A stretch of 64,000 bases of DNA, from the NCBI GenBank assembly GCA_945884695.1, contig CAMCYO010000006.1, positions 43,456 through 107,455 of the forward strand, given 5' to 3'. Each line of letters begins with the position of its first letter. Position 1 is the stretch's first letter. Source of the stretch: Streptomyces griseus (GTDB lineage Bacteria; Actinomycetota; Actinomycetes; Nanopelagicales; Nanopelagicaceae). The notes below the pieces were generated by a model that was given only the letters and a program-made list of their open reading frames with translations, ran no database searches and was not told the origin of the DNA. Position numbers and translations under genes: made by a program. Shown piece after piece: positions 1 through 14,694 of this stretch.

Positions 1-1
1 A

Positions 2-928
2 CCAACATACGGTGGAGTTTCTCGCTACGGCCTTGTTGCATTTTCATCAAGCTTGGATCAAGCAGGTCCATGTGCTCGCACCGTGTTAGATGCTGCCCTT
101 CTTCATGAAGTAATTGCCGGCCACGACCCAAAGGATGCAACAAGTATTGATTCACCTGTTCCACAAGTTGTTGCCGCTGCTCGTAGTGGCGATGTTAAAG
201 GAATGAAGATTGGTGTTGTTAAGGAACTTAATGGCGATGGCTATCAAGCCGGAGTTCGTTCTCGTTTTGAAGAATCTCTTGAGCTTCTCGCAAAGGCAGG
301 GGCGGAAATTGTTGAAGTGTCGTGCCCAAACTTTGAATACGCACTTGCCGCATACTATTTAATTGCCCCCAGTGAGTGCTCATCCAACTTAGCTCGCTTT
401 GATGCAATGCGATATGGCTTGCGCGTTGGAGATAGCGATGGAGCCTCAGCAGAATCAGTCATGAATTTAACCCGCGAAGTGGGCTTCGGTCGCGAAGTGA
501 AGCGCCGCATTATTCTTGGCACCTACGCTCTCTCTTCTGGTTATTTCGATGCGTATTACGGGAGCGCACAGAAAGTACGCACACTCATCATGCAAGATTT
601 CACAAAAGCATTTACAAAAGCAGATGTCTTGGTATCTCCAACGTCGCCAACGACTGCATTTAAAATCGGCGAAAAAGCTAATGACCCACTTGCCATGTAC
701 CTCAATGACATTGCAACTATCCCCGTGAACATGGCCGGTATCGGTGGAATGAGCGTTCCTAGCGGTTTAGCGCCAGAGGATAATTTGCCCGTTGGTTTCC
801 AAATCATGGCACCAGCTATGCAAGATCAAAGAATGTATTCAGTAGGTGCAAGCCTTGAAGCATCTTTGCTTTCGCAATGGGGTGCACCACTACTTTCAAA
901 GATCCCAGCGTTGGCAGGTTCCAAATGA
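2..928 (+). CDS. gatA: Aspartyl/glutamyl-tRNA(Asn/Gln) amidotransferase subunit A (5' truncated by window edge)
   Basis: Frame open from base 2 ([28 protein letters not shown]), amidase-family GatA motifs; followed directly by gatB with ATGA overlap. Confidence 0.95.
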   Translation, partial: PTYGGVSRYGLVAFSSSLDQAGPCARTVLDAALLHEVIAGHDPKDATSIDSPVPQVVAAARSGDVKGMKIGVVKELNGDGYQAGVRSRFEESLELLAKAGAEIVEVSCPNFEYALAAYYLIAPSECSSNLARFDAMRYGLRVGDSDGASAESVMNLTREVGFGREVKRRIILGTYALSSGYFDAYYGSAQKVRTLIMQDFTKAFTKADVLVSPTSPTTAFKIGEKANDPLAMYLNDIATIPVNMAGIGGMSVPSGLAPEDNLPVGFQIMAPAMQDQRMYSVGASLEASLLSQWGAPLLSKIPALAGSK

Positions 929-2433
929 GTCTGACTTACGATGACGTTATAGCAAAGTATGAACCAGTACTTGGTCTTGAGGTACACGTTGAACTCAACA
1001 CCAATTCAAAAATGTTCTGCTCATGCGCCACTGTCTTTGGGGGAGAGCCAAACACCCAGACATGTCCTGTCTGTTTAGGTATGCCAGGTGCCCTGCCTGT
1101 CGTGAATGAAAAGGCTATTGAGTCAACGATTCTTATTGGACTAGCTCTTAACTGTTCTATTGCTCCCTTTAGTCGTTTCTCACGTAAGAACTATTTCTAT
1201 CCAGATATGCCAAAGAATTTCCAGATATCTCAATACGACGAGCCCATCTGCGTCAATGGTTACGTTGATGTTGAAATTGAAACAGATGGAGGACAGAAAA
1301 CTTTCCGTGTTGAAATTGAGCGCGTACACATGGAAGAAGACACGGGTAAGTCATTACACGTTGGTGGTGCCACTGGTCGAATTCACGGCGCGGACTACTC
1401 ACTACTTGATTACAACCGCGCTGGTATCCCTCTCGTTGAAATTGTTACAAAAATTGTTCCGGGCACTGGTCGTTATGCACCAGAAGTTGCAAAGGCATAT
1501 GTTGCAGAACTTCGGGATATTTTGCGCTCACTTGGTGTGAGCGATGTACGTATGGAACAAGGCTCCCTTCGTTGCGATGCCAACGTTTCCTTGCGTTTGA
1601 TTGGCGCAACAACCTTAGGTACTCGTAGCGAGACCAAAAACGTTAACTCTCTTCGCTCGGTAGAGCGTGCAGTACGAGGTGAAATGATTCGCCATGCAGA
1701 GCGCCTCAATAATGGAGAACGAGTAGTTCAAGAAACTCGTCACTTTCAAGAAGACACTGGTTTAACTCGTTCTGGTCGTTCCAAAGAACAAGCCGAGGAC
1801 TACCGCTATTTCCCAGAACCCGATTTAGTTCCTGTTGCACCTGATGCACGGTGGATCGAGAAGTTGCGCGCGACGCTGCCTGAACAACCAACTCTGCGCC
1901 GCAAGCGCTTGCAAATCGAGTGGGCTGTTCCTGACAAAGAGATGAACGCGATGATTAACGCTGATGCGCTTGATATTGTCGAGGCCACAGTAAAATTTGG
2001 CGCAGATCCCACTCGTGCACGCGGTTGGTGGCTTGGCGAAATCTCGCGTATTGCTAATGAAAAGGCTGTAGCAGTTACGGAGTTAACAATTACGCCCAAT
2101 GATGTTGCTCAGATTGTTGCACTCGTTGCACAAGGAGAGTTGACCGATAAATTGGCTCGCCAAGTTGTTGAAGGCGTCATTGCTGGTGAAGGGAACCCGC
2201 AACAAGTTATTGATGCACGTGGGTTAAAAGTTGTCTCCGATGAATCAGCACTGATGGCTGCAATTGAGCGCGCTATTGCAGCCCAACCTGAAACAGCGGA
2301 GAAGATTCGAAACGGTCACATTCCTGCAGCTGGTGCGTTAATCGGTGCAGTTATGAAAGATACAAAAGGTCAAGCAGATGCTGCGCGAGTTCGTGAATTA
2401 CTGCTTGCACACTTAGGGCAACCAACTACTTAA
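925..2433 (+). CDS. gatB: Aspartyl/glutamyl-tRNA amidotransferase subunit B; start reassigned to ATG 925 overlapping the gatA stop
   Basis: [23 protein letters not shown]...[10 protein letters not shown] typical GatB; ATGA overlap with gatA. Confidence 0.96.
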   Translation: MSLTYDDVIAKYEPVLGLEVHVELNTNSKMFCSCATVFGGEPNTQTCPVCLGMPGALPVVNEKAIESTILIGLALNCSIAPFSRFSRKNYFYPDMPKNFQISQYDEPICVNGYVDVEIETDGGQKTFRVEIERVHMEEDTGKSLHVGGATGRIHGADYSLLDYNRAGIPLVEIVTKIVPGTGRYAPEVAKAYVAELRDILRSLGVSDVRMEQGSLRCDANVSLRLIGATTLGTRSETKNVNSLRSVERAVRGEMIRHAERLNNGERVVQETRHFQEDTGLTRSGRSKEQAEDYRYFPEPDLVPVAPDARWIEKLRATLPEQPTLRRKRLQIEWAVPDKEMNAMINADALDIVEATVKFGADPTRARGWWLGEISRIANEKAVAVTELTITPNDVAQIVALVAQGELTDKLARQVVEGVIAGEGNPQQVIDARGLKVVSDESALMAAIERAIAAQPETAEKIRNGHIPAAGALIGAVMKDTKGQADAARVRELLLAHLGQPTT

Positions 2434-5400
2434 GAGGTAACCGTAAAGCCTGAGAAGTAGAAGTCTCCACCAAATGCATTCTCAACATATATCGGACCAC
2501 TTGTAGCGCCACCTTGGATCGTGGCAGATATCGATGTCGGACTGAGCCCTGTAAATGAAGCCATGTCTTCTCTATTAATTTGGACAACGGTGACACCGTT
2601 AAAACCAGTTCCTGAAATTGTAATCACCGTTCCCACTGGCCCTGATGCAAGAGAAATTCCACTGATGCTCGGGGCTGATCCTGCAACAACGCTCCAAGGT
2701 GTGCCACCGCCGGTAAGGACAATGGTGTGTGAACCAGCGTCACCGTAAGACTGTGTTGTGTAGGACAGATAAGTGTAGAAATTTATTGTCCCACTTGCTG
2801 TCGCAACTAGATAGTTTGTTGTTGCAGCTTTCGTTGCAGTAACAAGACATGTTCCGGCAGATGCCACAGAGAGAGTTGTGTTATCTGTTCCAGAAAGCGT
2901 GCAACTCGTTGCAGTTCCACCGCTATCAAGCGCAAATGACACTGTGCCAGTATCAGAACCCCCTGTTGTGTAGAGAGTGATTGTTGTGGGGTTAGCGCTA
3001 AAGACTGCCTGAAGTGAGGCAACACTCAGCGCGCCCTGTGATGCCTTATTAATTGTTAACGAACCTGCAACATATACAACAGCTTGGTAATTTGATGTTG
3101 AACCTGATCCTGTAAAAGTAACTGCAGAGGGAGTAATGGAATAGGTGCCTGCATTTGTTGGTTTGGTGGCCGATGGACCATAACCTGGTAAAGAAGAGAC
3201 AGTCACGCTAAATGCTCGTATGGGCCAATAGGGAGTTGCTTGCCCCTTGTTTTGATTTCCGATTCCGGCGCCGGGAACCAAAGATGAAGCAATCCAATTG
3301 GCAGTTTCGGTGGAACCCGCGTAAAGATAATTTGCTTCATTGCCAACTAAACCAATAGTAGGCATGTTGTAATACATATAAATTTGTTCCCCGGAGGATG
3401 GTAAGAACCAGTCGGAGTAACCACCCAAAGTTAAATGGCTGGCTTCATAGCCCGCACCACCGGAGCAGTTATTGGAAATAATTGAGGTATTTGAAGCACC
3501 GGTGCCGACCGCACTTCCATTTGCAAAGATTTCTGTTGTGTAAGGAGCGCTGCCACCTTCGCACCAGTTATATTCCGTCTTATCAACGGGTGCAGGTGCA
3601 GCCTCCAAGTAAGTTCCTCCGGTACTAATGCCAGAGGCAACATCAATAACGGTATCGGAAACATAGAAAACTTTTCCACCCGCCGGTCCTGTATCTCCAA
3701 CGATACATGGGCCACCTTGGGCACAAGTTGCAACAGTGGGTGCACTGTATGTGTATGTAACACCACTGATCGTATTAACCGGCGAGAGTCCAGTAGTTGT
3801 ATATGTTGGAGTAAAAATTGCAGTGCTTCCGGTGTAGGTGAGAGTTGAAGGATTTCCCGCAGTAATAGTTAAAGTGTCGGCCTTGCTTACTGTGAGTGTG
3901 ATTGAATATGTTGCATTTGCGCCTAGGGTGTCTGTTGCCGTTAAAGTTTCGTAATAGGTAGAAGCCGCTACGGTGTTGGAAACATTGAGAACTGCTTGAT
4001 TTGCGGTCGTTGTATCGATTGTAATTCCCGCGTTACTCGTTCCCGTAAGAATAAATGTTTTAGTTCCCGTGCCTTGAGTCGCCGTGACAGTATCGGAGGC
4101 AGCTCGACCGTAGGTAGCAGAAAGAGTCTGGGTAGTTCCTGCTAAAGAGATCGCATCATTTTTAACAATTGAGTCGTCGGCACTACTTGGCGCGCTTTCT
4201 ACATTTGATGCAGAATCTGTGGCTCGGGTATATATGTAATACGTCGTATTAGTAGCAGGAATTGTGCATGTAATCGTTCCAGAAGTTGCAGCTGAGGTGA
4301 CACTTCCGCATAGCGATGGGCTAGTAAGTGCGGGGCTGGTGCTGTAATACGTGGCAACTGAGGTAATTGTTCCCGAATCTGAAGCAACATACCCCACAGA
4401 GACAGATGTTGTGTTGGTGTACAAGGCAGTTATCGTGCCAACAGATGTTGGTGCCACGGTATCTGTCGCAGTTTCAGTAAAAGTTATATTTGATACATAC
4501 GTTGTTGAGGCCGTTAACGTATTACTTCCAGGACTTGGTCCCAAAGTCCAAGCAGGAGAGGTGGCAATTCCGCTGGTATTTGTATAAACAATTCCAGAGC
4601 TAGCCAAACTTCCGCCACCAGTTGCAATTGCAAATGTAACAGTGGCAGATTCGACAGCAACCCCACGATCATCTACAACTAAAACGGCAGGGGCTGTTGC
4701 AACTTGCGATGCTGGTGCTGCAGACTGATTATTTCCAGCGTTAACTGTAATAATAGAAGGTACATTTGCTCTTATTCCGTAGAGATCAGATAAATAAGCT
4801 TCCATTACTTTGACTTCTGGTGCCGTCAAGATGCGGTTATAGCTAATGACTGCAGCAATTTGAAATCTTGATGTTTCTAAGGGGTAAATTCCGCCATTAA
4901 TGATTAAACCGTGCTCTACTGAATCAGCTGTGTTGGTGGTTGAGGTTGACGGTCCGGCGCTACTATAGGACTTATATACGCTCGAACGATATGTTGGACT
5001 TGCAACATCTGAGCTGAGAACCCATTGATTTTGGTGTCTGTCAACACTAGAGCTAGTTTTCCATCCATCGTGGTAAGCAACTCCAGAAAAACCAGCCCAG
5101 AAACCCGAAAGCCAGTTACCGACCTTAGAGGTAAAAATTCGAGATCGTCCAACGGAACTGTTAGTGGCACCATTGGAATAGTTTGTTGATGTTGCTGGGT
5201 TATACCTGGCTACAGAAAAAAAAGTATACGCTGCGGGAAGTGCGGCCATTCCGAAATCAATGGTGTCCGTTTTTACTCCCTCCACGGCCTCAAATGATTG
5301 AGTATTTCCAAAAGAATTCGCGCTGATACTGACTTTTGTTGGCGCACCCGCTGTTGCTGTGGCATCTCCAGATCCACCGGATGCGGAGTTAGTCCAAACT

Positions 5401-5552
5401 TTTGTTGATGCGTTGTAATTGTCTGCCGTGAAATTTGCGAGCAATCCGCTAGTGACGGGCAAAACGGCGGCCGAAGAAACTGGCACTGAGATCGTTAGCA
5501 TTGCAACTAAAAGCACTGTGACAAGTGAGAATCGCTGAATCAATCTTTTCAT
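2430..5552 (-). CDS. Large secreted multidomain adhesin-like protein (LamG-like N-terminal region, Ig-like/MBG-like repeats, DUF1566/Lcl-like segment, C-terminal IPT/TIG-like domain)
   Basis: 1040 aa; signal peptide [29 protein letters not shown]; Thr/Ser-rich; C-terminal [26 protein letters not shown] is TIG/IPT-like; [15 protein letters not shown]...WFLPSSGEQ segment is DUF1566-like. Confidence 0.75.
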   Translation of the reverse strand: MKRLIQRFSLVTVLLVAMLTISVPVSSAAVLPVTSGLLANFTADNYNASTKVWTNSASGGSGDATATAGAPTKVSISANSFGNTQSFEAVEGVKTDTIDFGMAALPAAYTFFSVARYNPATSTNYSNGATNSSVGRSRIFTSKVGNWLSGFWAGFSGVAYHDGWKTSSSVDRHQNQWVLSSDVASPTYRSSVYKSYSSAGPSTSTTNTADSVEHGLIINGGIYPLETSRFQIAAVISYNRILTAPEVKVMEAYLSDLYGIRANVPSIITVNAGNNQSAAPASQVATAPAVLVVDDRGVAVESATVTFAIATGGGSLASSGIVYTNTSGIATSPAWTLGPSPGSNTLTASTTYVSNITFTETATDTVAPTSVGTITALYTNTTSVSVGYVASDSGTITSVATYYSTSPALTSPSLCGSVTSAATSGTITCTIPATNTTYYIYTRATDSASNVESAPSSADDSIVKNDAISLAGTTQTLSATYGRAASDTVTATQGTGTKTFILTGTSNAGITIDTTTANQAVLNVSNTVAASTYYETLTATDTLGANATYSITLTVSKADTLTITAGNPSTLTYTGSTAIFTPTYTTTGLSPVNTISGVTYTYSAPTVATCAQGGPCIVGDTGPAGGKVFYVSDTVIDVASGISTGGTYLEAAPAPVDKTEYNWCEGGSAPYTTEIFANGSAVGTGASNTSIISNNCSGGAGYEASHLTLGGYSDWFLPSSGEQIYMYYNMPTIGLVGNEANYLYAGSTETANWIASSLVPGAGIGNQNKGQATPYWPIRAFSVTVSSLPGYGPSATKPTNAGTYSITPSAVTFTGSGSTSNYQAVVYVAGSLTINKASQGALSVASLQAVFSANPTTITLYTTGGSDTGTVSFALDSGGTATSCTLSGTDNTTLSVASAGTCLVTATKAATTNYLVATASGTINFYTYLSYTTQSYGDAGSHTIVLTGGGTPWSVVAGSAPSISGISLASGPVGTVITISGTGFNGVTVVQINREDMASFTGLSPTSISATIQGGATSGPIYVENAFGGDFYFSGFTVTS

Positions 5553-6175
5553 CCTGTAAGAGCACTTTCGAGTGTCACTCCAGTTACATCTGACATAAGG
5601 GCAAGTGGATTTGTGAATGCCAGCGTATACACAGCTGTTGAAGACTTATATGACACATATTCATAAGCATCGAAGTAGCCGATGTTTGCGCCGTAACCAT
5701 TAATAATTGTTAGCGCATTGGCCGGTGTTGTTGCCTTATTGCTATTGACGCTAACAAGTGCCCGGTCAACTGAGAGCGATCCAGAGTCAGTAAAAAGCGG
5801 TAGTGGGTTCGCGCTAGATGTGGAACGTAGCTGAATTTTGAGATTTTTACCTGCGCATTGTTTGGTGTCCAAGCCATAAAATTGGATGTTTTTAACTCGT
5901 GATTGATTGACATAGGGAGTGCCACCAATGCTTGTACCCGAGTACGTGGCAGCCGTTGGCGTGAGCTGGATTCCTATGAAAGTGTCGCAGGCAGTTATTT
6001 GAAAGATTCCTTGACCGAATTCAGTTGTGTTGTTTCCATTAAGCGAAATAGTTTGAGCCAAAACTGTGGAAAGTGCGACGTAAGCAAGAAGAGCGAGGCC
6101 CAGATACATCTTTACCGTAGGGCGAAAAGGCCTCTTCTCTGAGGCATCCTCATCATCTACCGGGTGCTTACGCAA
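5549..6175 (-). CDS. Small membrane-anchored/secreted protein of unknown function, TTG start
   Basis: 208 aa; charged N-terminus then TM/signal MYLGLALLAYVALSTVLA; AAGGAG Shine-Dalgarno upstream of TTG; 4-bp overlap with the downstream adhesin gene. Confidence 0.75.
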   Translation of the reverse strand: MRKHPVDDEDASEKRPFRPTVKMYLGLALLAYVALSTVLAQTISLNGNNTTEFGQGIFQITACDTFIGIQLTPTAATYSGTSIGGTPYVNQSRVKNIQFYGLDTKQCAGKNLKIQLRSTSSANPLPLFTDSGSLSVDRALVSVNSNKATTPANALTIINGYGANIGYFDAYEYVSYKSSTAVYTLAFTNPLALMSDVTGVTLESALTG

Positions 6176-6225
6176 GGTTTACTCCTTGGTTGATTGAAGT
6201 GGCAAGTCTACCTGAAGAGGAAAAG

Positions 6226-6258
6226 GCAAACGGGGCGCTGGAATAGCGCCCCGTTTGC
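6226..6258 (-). terminator. Strong intrinsic terminator downstream of the MFS gene
   Basis: Perfect 14-bp stem GCAAACGGGGCGCT-GGAAT-AGCGCCCCGTTTGC; T-tract in the minus direction (AAAA at 6221-6224 on +). Confidence 0.85.
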
Positions 6259-6272
6259 TTTAACGACATTGC

Positions 6273-7739
6273 TTATTGCATTGCAACTGCATCCTCAGTT
6301 TCTACAACTGATTCTTTGCCGATGTTAATGAACAATGCAAGTACAACCGCGCCGATTGCAAGAAGGGCTGCGCTCACTGTGAAGGCGATAGTGAATCCGT
6401 GCGTTGCACTATAAAGATTCATTTTCTCACCAAGATCTGTGTGTGCAGTGGCATAACTTGCAGAAGCAGTCGCTGCGACGGTGTTAAGAAGCGCCGTACC
6501 AAGTGAGCCGCCGATTTGTTGGCTGGTATTGATTAATGCACTTGCCACACCTGCATCGCGATTACCCACACCATGAAGGGATGTTGTAGAAATGGGGATA
6601 AATACCAGTGCCATACCGCTACTCATAATTAAAAGGGCAGGAAGCACGTGAGCGACGTAAGAGGTGTCAGGTGTGATGCGAGTGAGTAACAAGAGCCCAA
6701 TTGATCCCATAAGAAGCCCTGGAATCATGAGCGGCTTTGGTCCAATTTTAGGAAGCAGGTTGGATGCAATGCCGGCGAAAATAATGATGCCTGCCGTAAA
6801 TGGTAAGAAGGCAAATCCTGATTTTAGAGGCGAATATCCAAGAACTGTCTGTAAATAAAGTCCTAAGAATAGGAACATGGAGAACAAACCAGCACCAACG
6901 ATGAGAGAGCCCAAGTACGAACCGCCACGATTTCGCTCGAGGAGCACTCGCATTGGCAAGAGGGGGTTAGCAACTTTAAGTTCGATTCTTACAAATGCAA
7001 GAAGTAAGAAAAGAGCGACAACAAAAAATGCAAGGGTGGATGTATTTCCCCAGCCATTAGTAGCTGCGCGATTGAATCCATAAACAAGTGAGAAGAGTCC
7101 TGCGGTAGCAGTAATTACGCCAGGCATGTCATAACTATGGTCCCCACCAGATTTAGATTCTTTTACAACTAAAGTTGCCAAGATTGCGGCAATGATTGCG
7201 ATGGGAACATTGACGCCAAGACACCAACGCCACGAGAAATACTCAGTGAGAAAACCACCAAGGATCAGACCTATTGCTGCGCCTCCACCTGAGATCGCGC
7301 CATAGACACCAAATGCTTTTGCGCGCTCTTTTGGCTCAGTAAATGTAACGCTCACAATAGATAAGGCAGCGGGTGCAAGGAGTGCACCGAACACGCCTTG
7401 AAGTGCGCGAGCTGCAAAGAGTAAGTGTTGAGTTGAAGCAATTCCACCTAGGGCTGATGCTCCGGCAAAACCTATGAGCCCAATGATGAATATTTTCTTA
7501 CGACCTACGAAGTCACCGATTCGTCCACCCAAGAGTAGGAGGGATCCAAATGCCAAGGTGTATGCAGTAATGATCCATTGACGGTTTGCAATGCTGATGC
7601 CTAAATCTTTGGTGGCGCTCGGGATTGCAATGTTGACGATGGATGAATCCAGAACGACCATTAATTGCGCAATGGCGATTACCCCGAGGATGCGCCAACG
7701 GTTAGGGTCCAATCCTGGAATTGCTACTGATTTTGGCAC
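6273..7739 (-). CDS. MFS transporter, DHA2/EmrB-QacA type (ORF extends to 7871, but GTG at 7739 with SD is the likely start)
   Basis: RWRILGVIAIAQLMVVLDSSIVNIAIPSATKDLG and 14-TM pattern; AGAGGA upstream of GTG (VPKSVAIPG). Confidence 0.88.
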   Translation of the reverse strand: MPKSVAIPGLDPNRWRILGVIAIAQLMVVLDSSIVNIAIPSATKDLGISIANRQWIITAYTLAFGSLLLLGGRIGDFVGRKKIFIIGLIGFAGASALGGIASTQHLLFAARALQGVFGALLAPAALSIVSVTFTEPKERAKAFGVYGAISGGGAAIGLILGGFLTEYFSWRWCLGVNVPIAIIAAILATLVVKESKSGGDHSYDMPGVITATAGLFSLVYGFNRAATNGWGNTSTLAFFVVALFLLLAFVRIELKVANPLLPMRVLLERNRGGSYLGSLIVGAGLFSMFLFLGLYLQTVLGYSPLKSGFAFLPFTAGIIIFAGIASNLLPKIGPKPLMIPGLLMGSIGLLLLTRITPDTSYVAHVLPALLIMSSGMALVFIPISTTSLHGVGNRDAGVASALINTSQQIGGSLGTALLNTVAATASASYATAHTDLGEKMNLYSATHGFTIAFTVSAALLAIGAVVLALFINIGKESVVETEDAVAMQ

Positions 7740-7852
7740 GCGTTTATCCTCTTTCGTTTCGATTGGGCTGGGATGTATCTCGAGAATCTCGAATAGTGGG
7801 AGTTTACCCAGGCGTGGAGACAAGCGCCTGTTGAACGCCTTACGATTACCCC

Positions 7853-9526
7853 ATGAGCACAATGAAGCCACGATCTGGACTTGTTACCGATGGAATGGAA
7901 CGTGCGCCTGCGCGTGGAATGTTGCGCGCGGTGGGAATGGGCGATGAGGATTGGGTTAAACCACAAATCGGCATTGTCTCATCGTGGAATGAAATTACCC
8001 CCTGCAATTTGTCCCTTGCTCGCTTGGCAACGGCTTCTAAACAAGGCGTTATAGATGCTGGTGGATTTCCGATGCAGTTTGGAACCATCTCTGTCTCCGA
8101 TGGAATTTCCATGGGCCATGAAGGAATGCACTTTTCATTAGTTTCTCGCGAAGTAATTGCAGACTCTGTCGAAACAGTTATGCAAGCAGAACGCTTTGAT
8201 GGCATGGTCACATTTGCAGGGTGCGATAAATCATTGCCTGGAATGATGATGGCAGCAGCACGTATCGATGTTGCAAGTGTCTTTGTTTATGCAGGTTCGA
8301 TTATGCCGGGCAATGTCGATGGTAAAGATGTCACGATTATTGATGCATTTGAAGCAGTAGGCGCATGTGCCCGCGGATTAATTTCACAAGAACAAGTAGA
8401 TAAAATTGAGCGCGCGATTTGCCCCGGCGAAGGTGCATGTGGCGGTATGTATACAGCCAACACGATGGCAACTGTGGGGGAAGCAATTGGGCTTTCACTT
8501 CCAGGTTCGGCTGCACCTCCTGCAATTGATCGTCGCCGCGATGCATATTCTGTTAAATCAGGAGCAGCGGTTGTAGAACTGATTCGCCAAGGAATTACTA
8601 CACGAGATATTTTGACCAAACGTGCATTTGAAAATGCCATTACTGCGGTCATGGCGCTGGGTGGTTCCACTAATGCCGTCCTGCACTTATTGGCTATTGC
8701 TCACGAAGCACGAGTGGATTTAACGCTCGATGATTTTCACCGTATCGGTTCGAAGGTGCCATTGCTTGGAGATCTCAAACCATTCGGTCGCTATGTCATG
8801 AGCGATATGGATAAAGTCGGCGGTATTCCTGTTGTACTTAAAGCGTTGCTCGATGCAGGTTTATTACACGGAGATTGCCTCACCGTTACTGGAAAGACAA
8901 TGGCAGAGAACTTGGCTGAAATTGCACCCCCTGATCCAGATGGAGAAATTTTGCATGCAACTTCTAAGCCGCTCTCACTGGGTGGTGGATTAACAATTTT
9001 GGGTGGTTCCCTTGCACCAGATGGCGGAGTAACTAAAACTGCCGGTATTGGAGTAGATGTTTTTGAAGGTCCTGCACGTGTTTTCGAACGCGAACAACAA
9101 GCGATGGATGCCCTGACTGATGGACGAATTCAGCCAGGAGATGTTGTCGTTATTCGTTACGAAGGGCCAAAGGGTGGTCCTGGTATGCGCGAAATGTTAA
9201 TGATTACTGGCGCAATAAAAGGCGCAGGGCTTGGTAAGTCAGTTTTACTTCTGACCGATGGACGTTTTTCTGGTGGAACAACTGGTTTATGTGTGGGACA
9301 TATTGCACCTGAGGCAAGTGAAGGCGGACCTATTGCATTCGTGCGCGAAGGTGATCGGATTCGAATTAATACAGTGGAACGCACTTTAGATTTGTTAGTT
9401 GATGAGTCGGAATTAGCAAAGCGTCGCGTTGGATTTACCCCACTGCCACATAAATACACACGGGGCGTCCTAGCTAAATATGCCAAGTTAGTCGGATCTG
9501 CCTCAAAAGGCGCTGTCTGCGATTAA
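7853..9526 (+). CDS. ilvD: Dihydroxy-acid dehydratase
   Basis: [31 protein letters not shown]...[14 protein letters not shown]; full length. Confidence 0.97.
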   Translation: MSTMKPRSGLVTDGMERAPARGMLRAVGMGDEDWVKPQIGIVSSWNEITPCNLSLARLATASKQGVIDAGGFPMQFGTISVSDGISMGHEGMHFSLVSREVIADSVETVMQAERFDGMVTFAGCDKSLPGMMMAAARIDVASVFVYAGSIMPGNVDGKDVTIIDAFEAVGACARGLISQEQVDKIERAICPGEGACGGMYTANTMATVGEAIGLSLPGSAAPPAIDRRRDAYSVKSGAAVVELIRQGITTRDILTKRAFENAITAVMALGGSTNAVLHLLAIAHEARVDLTLDDFHRIGSKVPLLGDLKPFGRYVMSDMDKVGGIPVVLKALLDAGLLHGDCLTVTGKTMAENLAEIAPPDPDGEILHATSKPLSLGGGLTILGGSLAPDGGVTKTAGIGVDVFEGPARVFEREQQAMDALTDGRIQPGDVVVIRYEGPKGGPGMREMLMITGAIKGAGLGKSVLLLTDGRFSGGTTGLCVGHIAPEASEGGPIAFVREGDRIRINTVERTLDLLVDESELAKRRVGFTPLPHKYTRGVLAKYAKLVGSASKGAVCD

Positions 9527-9575
9527 CTTTTAAGGGTCAAGATCTGCCCAAATCGTGAGATTGCAATCTCAGGGG

Positions 9576-9604
9576 TTGACGGTTTTACGCTTACATTGGA
9601 CAAT
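9576..9604 (+). promoter_or_regulatory. Predicted sigma70-type promoter for the ilvB leader transcript
   Basis: TTGACG (9576-9581), 17-bp spacer, GACAAT (9599-9604); predicted start site about 9611. Confidence 0.6.
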
Positions 9605-9610
9605 AGGCCC

Positions 9611-9649
9611 ATGAAGTCATCAGTAGTGATTCACGAGCGCGCGATCTAG
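9611..9649 (+). CDS. Putative leader peptide MKSSVVIHERAI (leaderless) of the ilvB attenuator
   Basis: ATG lies 6 nt after the -10; 12 codons incl. GTA GTG ATT ... ATC (Val-Val-Ile, Ile) then TAG; terminator hairpin and ilvB follow. Confidence 0.6.
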   Translation: MKSSVVIHERAI

Positions 9650-9669
9650 CAACATCAGATCATGCGCCG

Positions 9670-9694
9670 CCCTCAGTTTCCACTGAGGGTTTTT
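9670..9694 (+). terminator. Attenuator terminator in the ilvB leader
   Basis: CCCTCAG-TTTCCA-CTGAGGG followed by TTTTT. Confidence 0.8.
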
Positions 9695-9745
9695 GCATTA
9701 GATGGCCCAGAAAGATAATTGCCAATAATAAGGAAGGAGCAAGAG

Positions 9746-11485
9746 ATGAGCGCAGAGATTAGTGGCGCAAGCTCTCTAGTTAAGTCACTAGAAGCTGCCG
9801 GCGTTGATGTCATGTTCGGCATTCCGGGTGGCGCAATCTTGCCTGCGTATGATCCAATTTATGATTCAAAGATTCGCCACATCTTGGTTCGCCACGAGCA
9901 AGGCGCAGGCCACGCAGCTACTGGTTACGCCCAAGCAACAGGGCGCACGGGTGTTTGCATTGCAACATCCGGACCAGGTGCTACCAACTTAGTTACACCC
10001 CTTGCCGATGCGCAAATGGATTCTGTGCCAATCGTTGCCATAACCGGACAAGTTCCATCCAATGCCATCGGAACCGATGCATTTCAAGAGGCCGATATCC
10101 GTGGCGTGACAATGCCTATTACAAAACATAACTTTCTTATTACCGATCCTAAAGATATTCCTCGTGCAATCGCAGAAGCCTTCCATATTGCAAGCACCGG
10201 TCGCCCTGGTCCAGTTCTAGTTGACATTGCAAAAGATGCCTTGCAGAAAATGACTACCTTTAATTATCCAAAGAATATTCAGCTAGCAGGTTATAAGCCA
10301 CAGATAGAACCAGATGCACAAAATATTCGTGATGCAGCGGCATTGATAGCTCAGTCCTCCAAACCAGTTCTTTATGTTGGTGGGGGAGTTATTAAATCAA
10401 ATGCATCAAAGGAGTTGATGCGACTTGCAGAACTCACTGGTGCACCCGTTGTCACAACTCTTATGGCACTTGGTTCTTTCCCGGATAGCCATCCTCAGCA
10501 CCTGGGTATGCCCGGAATGCACGGCAGCGTTGCAGCAGTTACTGCCCTTCAAAAGGCTGATTTGCTCATTACTCTTGGCGCTCGCTTTGATGATCGCGTG
10601 ACAGGAAAACTTTCTACCTTTGCAGTGAACGCCAAAATAATTCATGCAGATATCGATCCTGCCGAAATTGGCAAGAATCGTTTTGCAGATGTTGCAATTA
10701 TCGGCGATGTCGGACGCACCATGAAAGCGCTGATTCCAGCCCTTCAGAGCGAGTTCAAAAAGAGTAAGCCCGACTTAGCGGCCTGGTGGAAGCAGATGGG
10801 TTCACTTCGCGCTACTTATCCAGTTGGGTACAACCATCCAGAAGATGGCACGGTTTCTCCGCAATATGTCATTGAAAGAATTAGTGCAATTTCTGGACCT
10901 GATTCAATTTACGTTGCAGGAGTTGGCCAACATCAAATGTGGGCAGCTCAATTTGTTAAATATGAAAAGCCACGCACGTGGTTGAACTCTGGTGGTTTAG
11001 GAACAATGGGTTACGCAGTTCCTGCGGCAATGGGCGCCAAAGTTGGGATGCCAGGCACAACTGTATGGGCTATTGATGGCGACGGATGTTTTCAAATGAC
11101 CAACCAAGAGTTAGTTACCTGCGCTCTTAACAATATTCCAATTAAAGTTGCCATCATTAATAACGAAAGCCTTGGCATGGTTCGTCAATGGCAGACGATG
11201 TTCTATGACTCTCGCTATTCAAATACTTCACTTGATTCAAAGCGCATTCCAGATTTTGTAAAACTTGCTGATGCCATGGGATGTGCCGGTCTTCGATGTG
11301 ACAAACGCGAAGATGTTGATGCGGTCATTAAGGAAGCAATGTCAATTAATGACCAACCCGTAGTTGTTGATTTCAGTGTTTTCCGTGATGCCATGGTGTG
11401 GCCAATGGTTGCTGCCGGAACATCAAATGATGAAATCATGATCGCGCGCGGACTAGCGCCCGATTGGGATTCGCAGGAGTTGTAA
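9746..11485 (+). CDS. ilvB: Acetolactate synthase large subunit (start reassigned to ATG 9746)
   Basis: [22 protein letters not shown]...[29 protein letters not shown] upstream. Confidence 0.97.
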   Translation: MSAEISGASSLVKSLEAAGVDVMFGIPGGAILPAYDPIYDSKIRHILVRHEQGAGHAATGYAQATGRTGVCIATSGPGATNLVTPLADAQMDSVPIVAITGQVPSNAIGTDAFQEADIRGVTMPITKHNFLITDPKDIPRAIAEAFHIASTGRPGPVLVDIAKDALQKMTTFNYPKNIQLAGYKPQIEPDAQNIRDAAALIAQSSKPVLYVGGGVIKSNASKELMRLAELTGAPVVTTLMALGSFPDSHPQHLGMPGMHGSVAAVTALQKADLLITLGARFDDRVTGKLSTFAVNAKIIHADIDPAEIGKNRFADVAIIGDVGRTMKALIPALQSEFKKSKPDLAAWWKQMGSLRATYPVGYNHPEDGTVSPQYVIERISAISGPDSIYVAGVGQHQMWAAQFVKYEKPRTWLNSGGLGTMGYAVPAAMGAKVGMPGTTVWAIDGDGCFQMTNQELVTCALNNIPIKVAIINNESLGMVRQWQTMFYDSRYSNTSLDSKRIPDFVKLADAMGCAGLRCDKREDVDAVIKEAMSINDQPVVVDFSVFRDAMVWPMVAAGTSNDEIMIARGLAPDWDSQEL

Positions 11486-12042
11486 TGAGCAAACATACCC
11501 TCGCAGTTCTCGTTGAAAACTCTCCCGGTGTATTGGCGCGTGTTGCCTCACTCTTTGCACGCCGTGGATACAACATTGATTCACTTGCTGTTGGACCAAC
11601 TGAGAATTCTGAAATTTCACGTATGACAATTGTGCTCAACCTTCAAGGTCACGCACTCGATCAAGTGATGGCGCAGTTATATAAACTCGTAAATGTCATC
11701 GCAATTTCTGAAATGCCATCGTCCTCTACGGTCCATCGTGAACTCTTAATGTTAAAAATTGCACCAAGTGCAAAAAAGAACGAAGTATTAGATGTTGCCA
11801 AAAAATTTGGGGTCACCATTGTTGACGAGACCGATGGCGTTATGACCATGGAAGCTACGGGAGAGACAAGTCATCTTGAGGCTTTGCTCTTGGCTTTGAC
11901 ACCTTTTGGCATCAAAGAGCTGGTCCAATCAGGCTTGGTGGCACTCGAGCGTGGCACGGCGGCTCTCTCAGACCGTACCCTTAGCGCTCAAGGAATTTCT
12001 ACAACTTATGTAATAGATGTACAAGGCGATTACCAAAACTAG
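11485..12042 (+). CDS. ilvN: Acetolactate synthase small (regulatory) subunit, ACT domain
   Basis: [40 protein letters not shown] overlaps ilvB TAA by 1 bp. Confidence 0.97.
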   Translation: MSKHTLAVLVENSPGVLARVASLFARRGYNIDSLAVGPTENSEISRMTIVLNLQGHALDQVMAQLYKLVNVIAISEMPSSSTVHRELLMLKIAPSAKKNEVLDVAKKFGVTIVDETDGVMTMEATGETSHLEALLLALTPFGIKELVQSGLVALERGTAALSDRTLSAQGISTTYVIDVQGDYQN

Positions 12043-14686
<2,644 letters not shown>

Positions 14687-14694
14687 GGATCTAC

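Noticed and set aside
3000-5200. Plus-strand ORFs (e.g. 4351-4587) across the adhesin gene
   Set aside because: Antisense readings of Thr/Ser-rich low-complexity coding sequence
7591-8211. ORFs 7591-7947 (+), 7724-7966 (-) and 7846-8211 (-) around the ilvD start
   Set aside because: Overlap the well-supported MFS and ilvD genes; compositional artefacts
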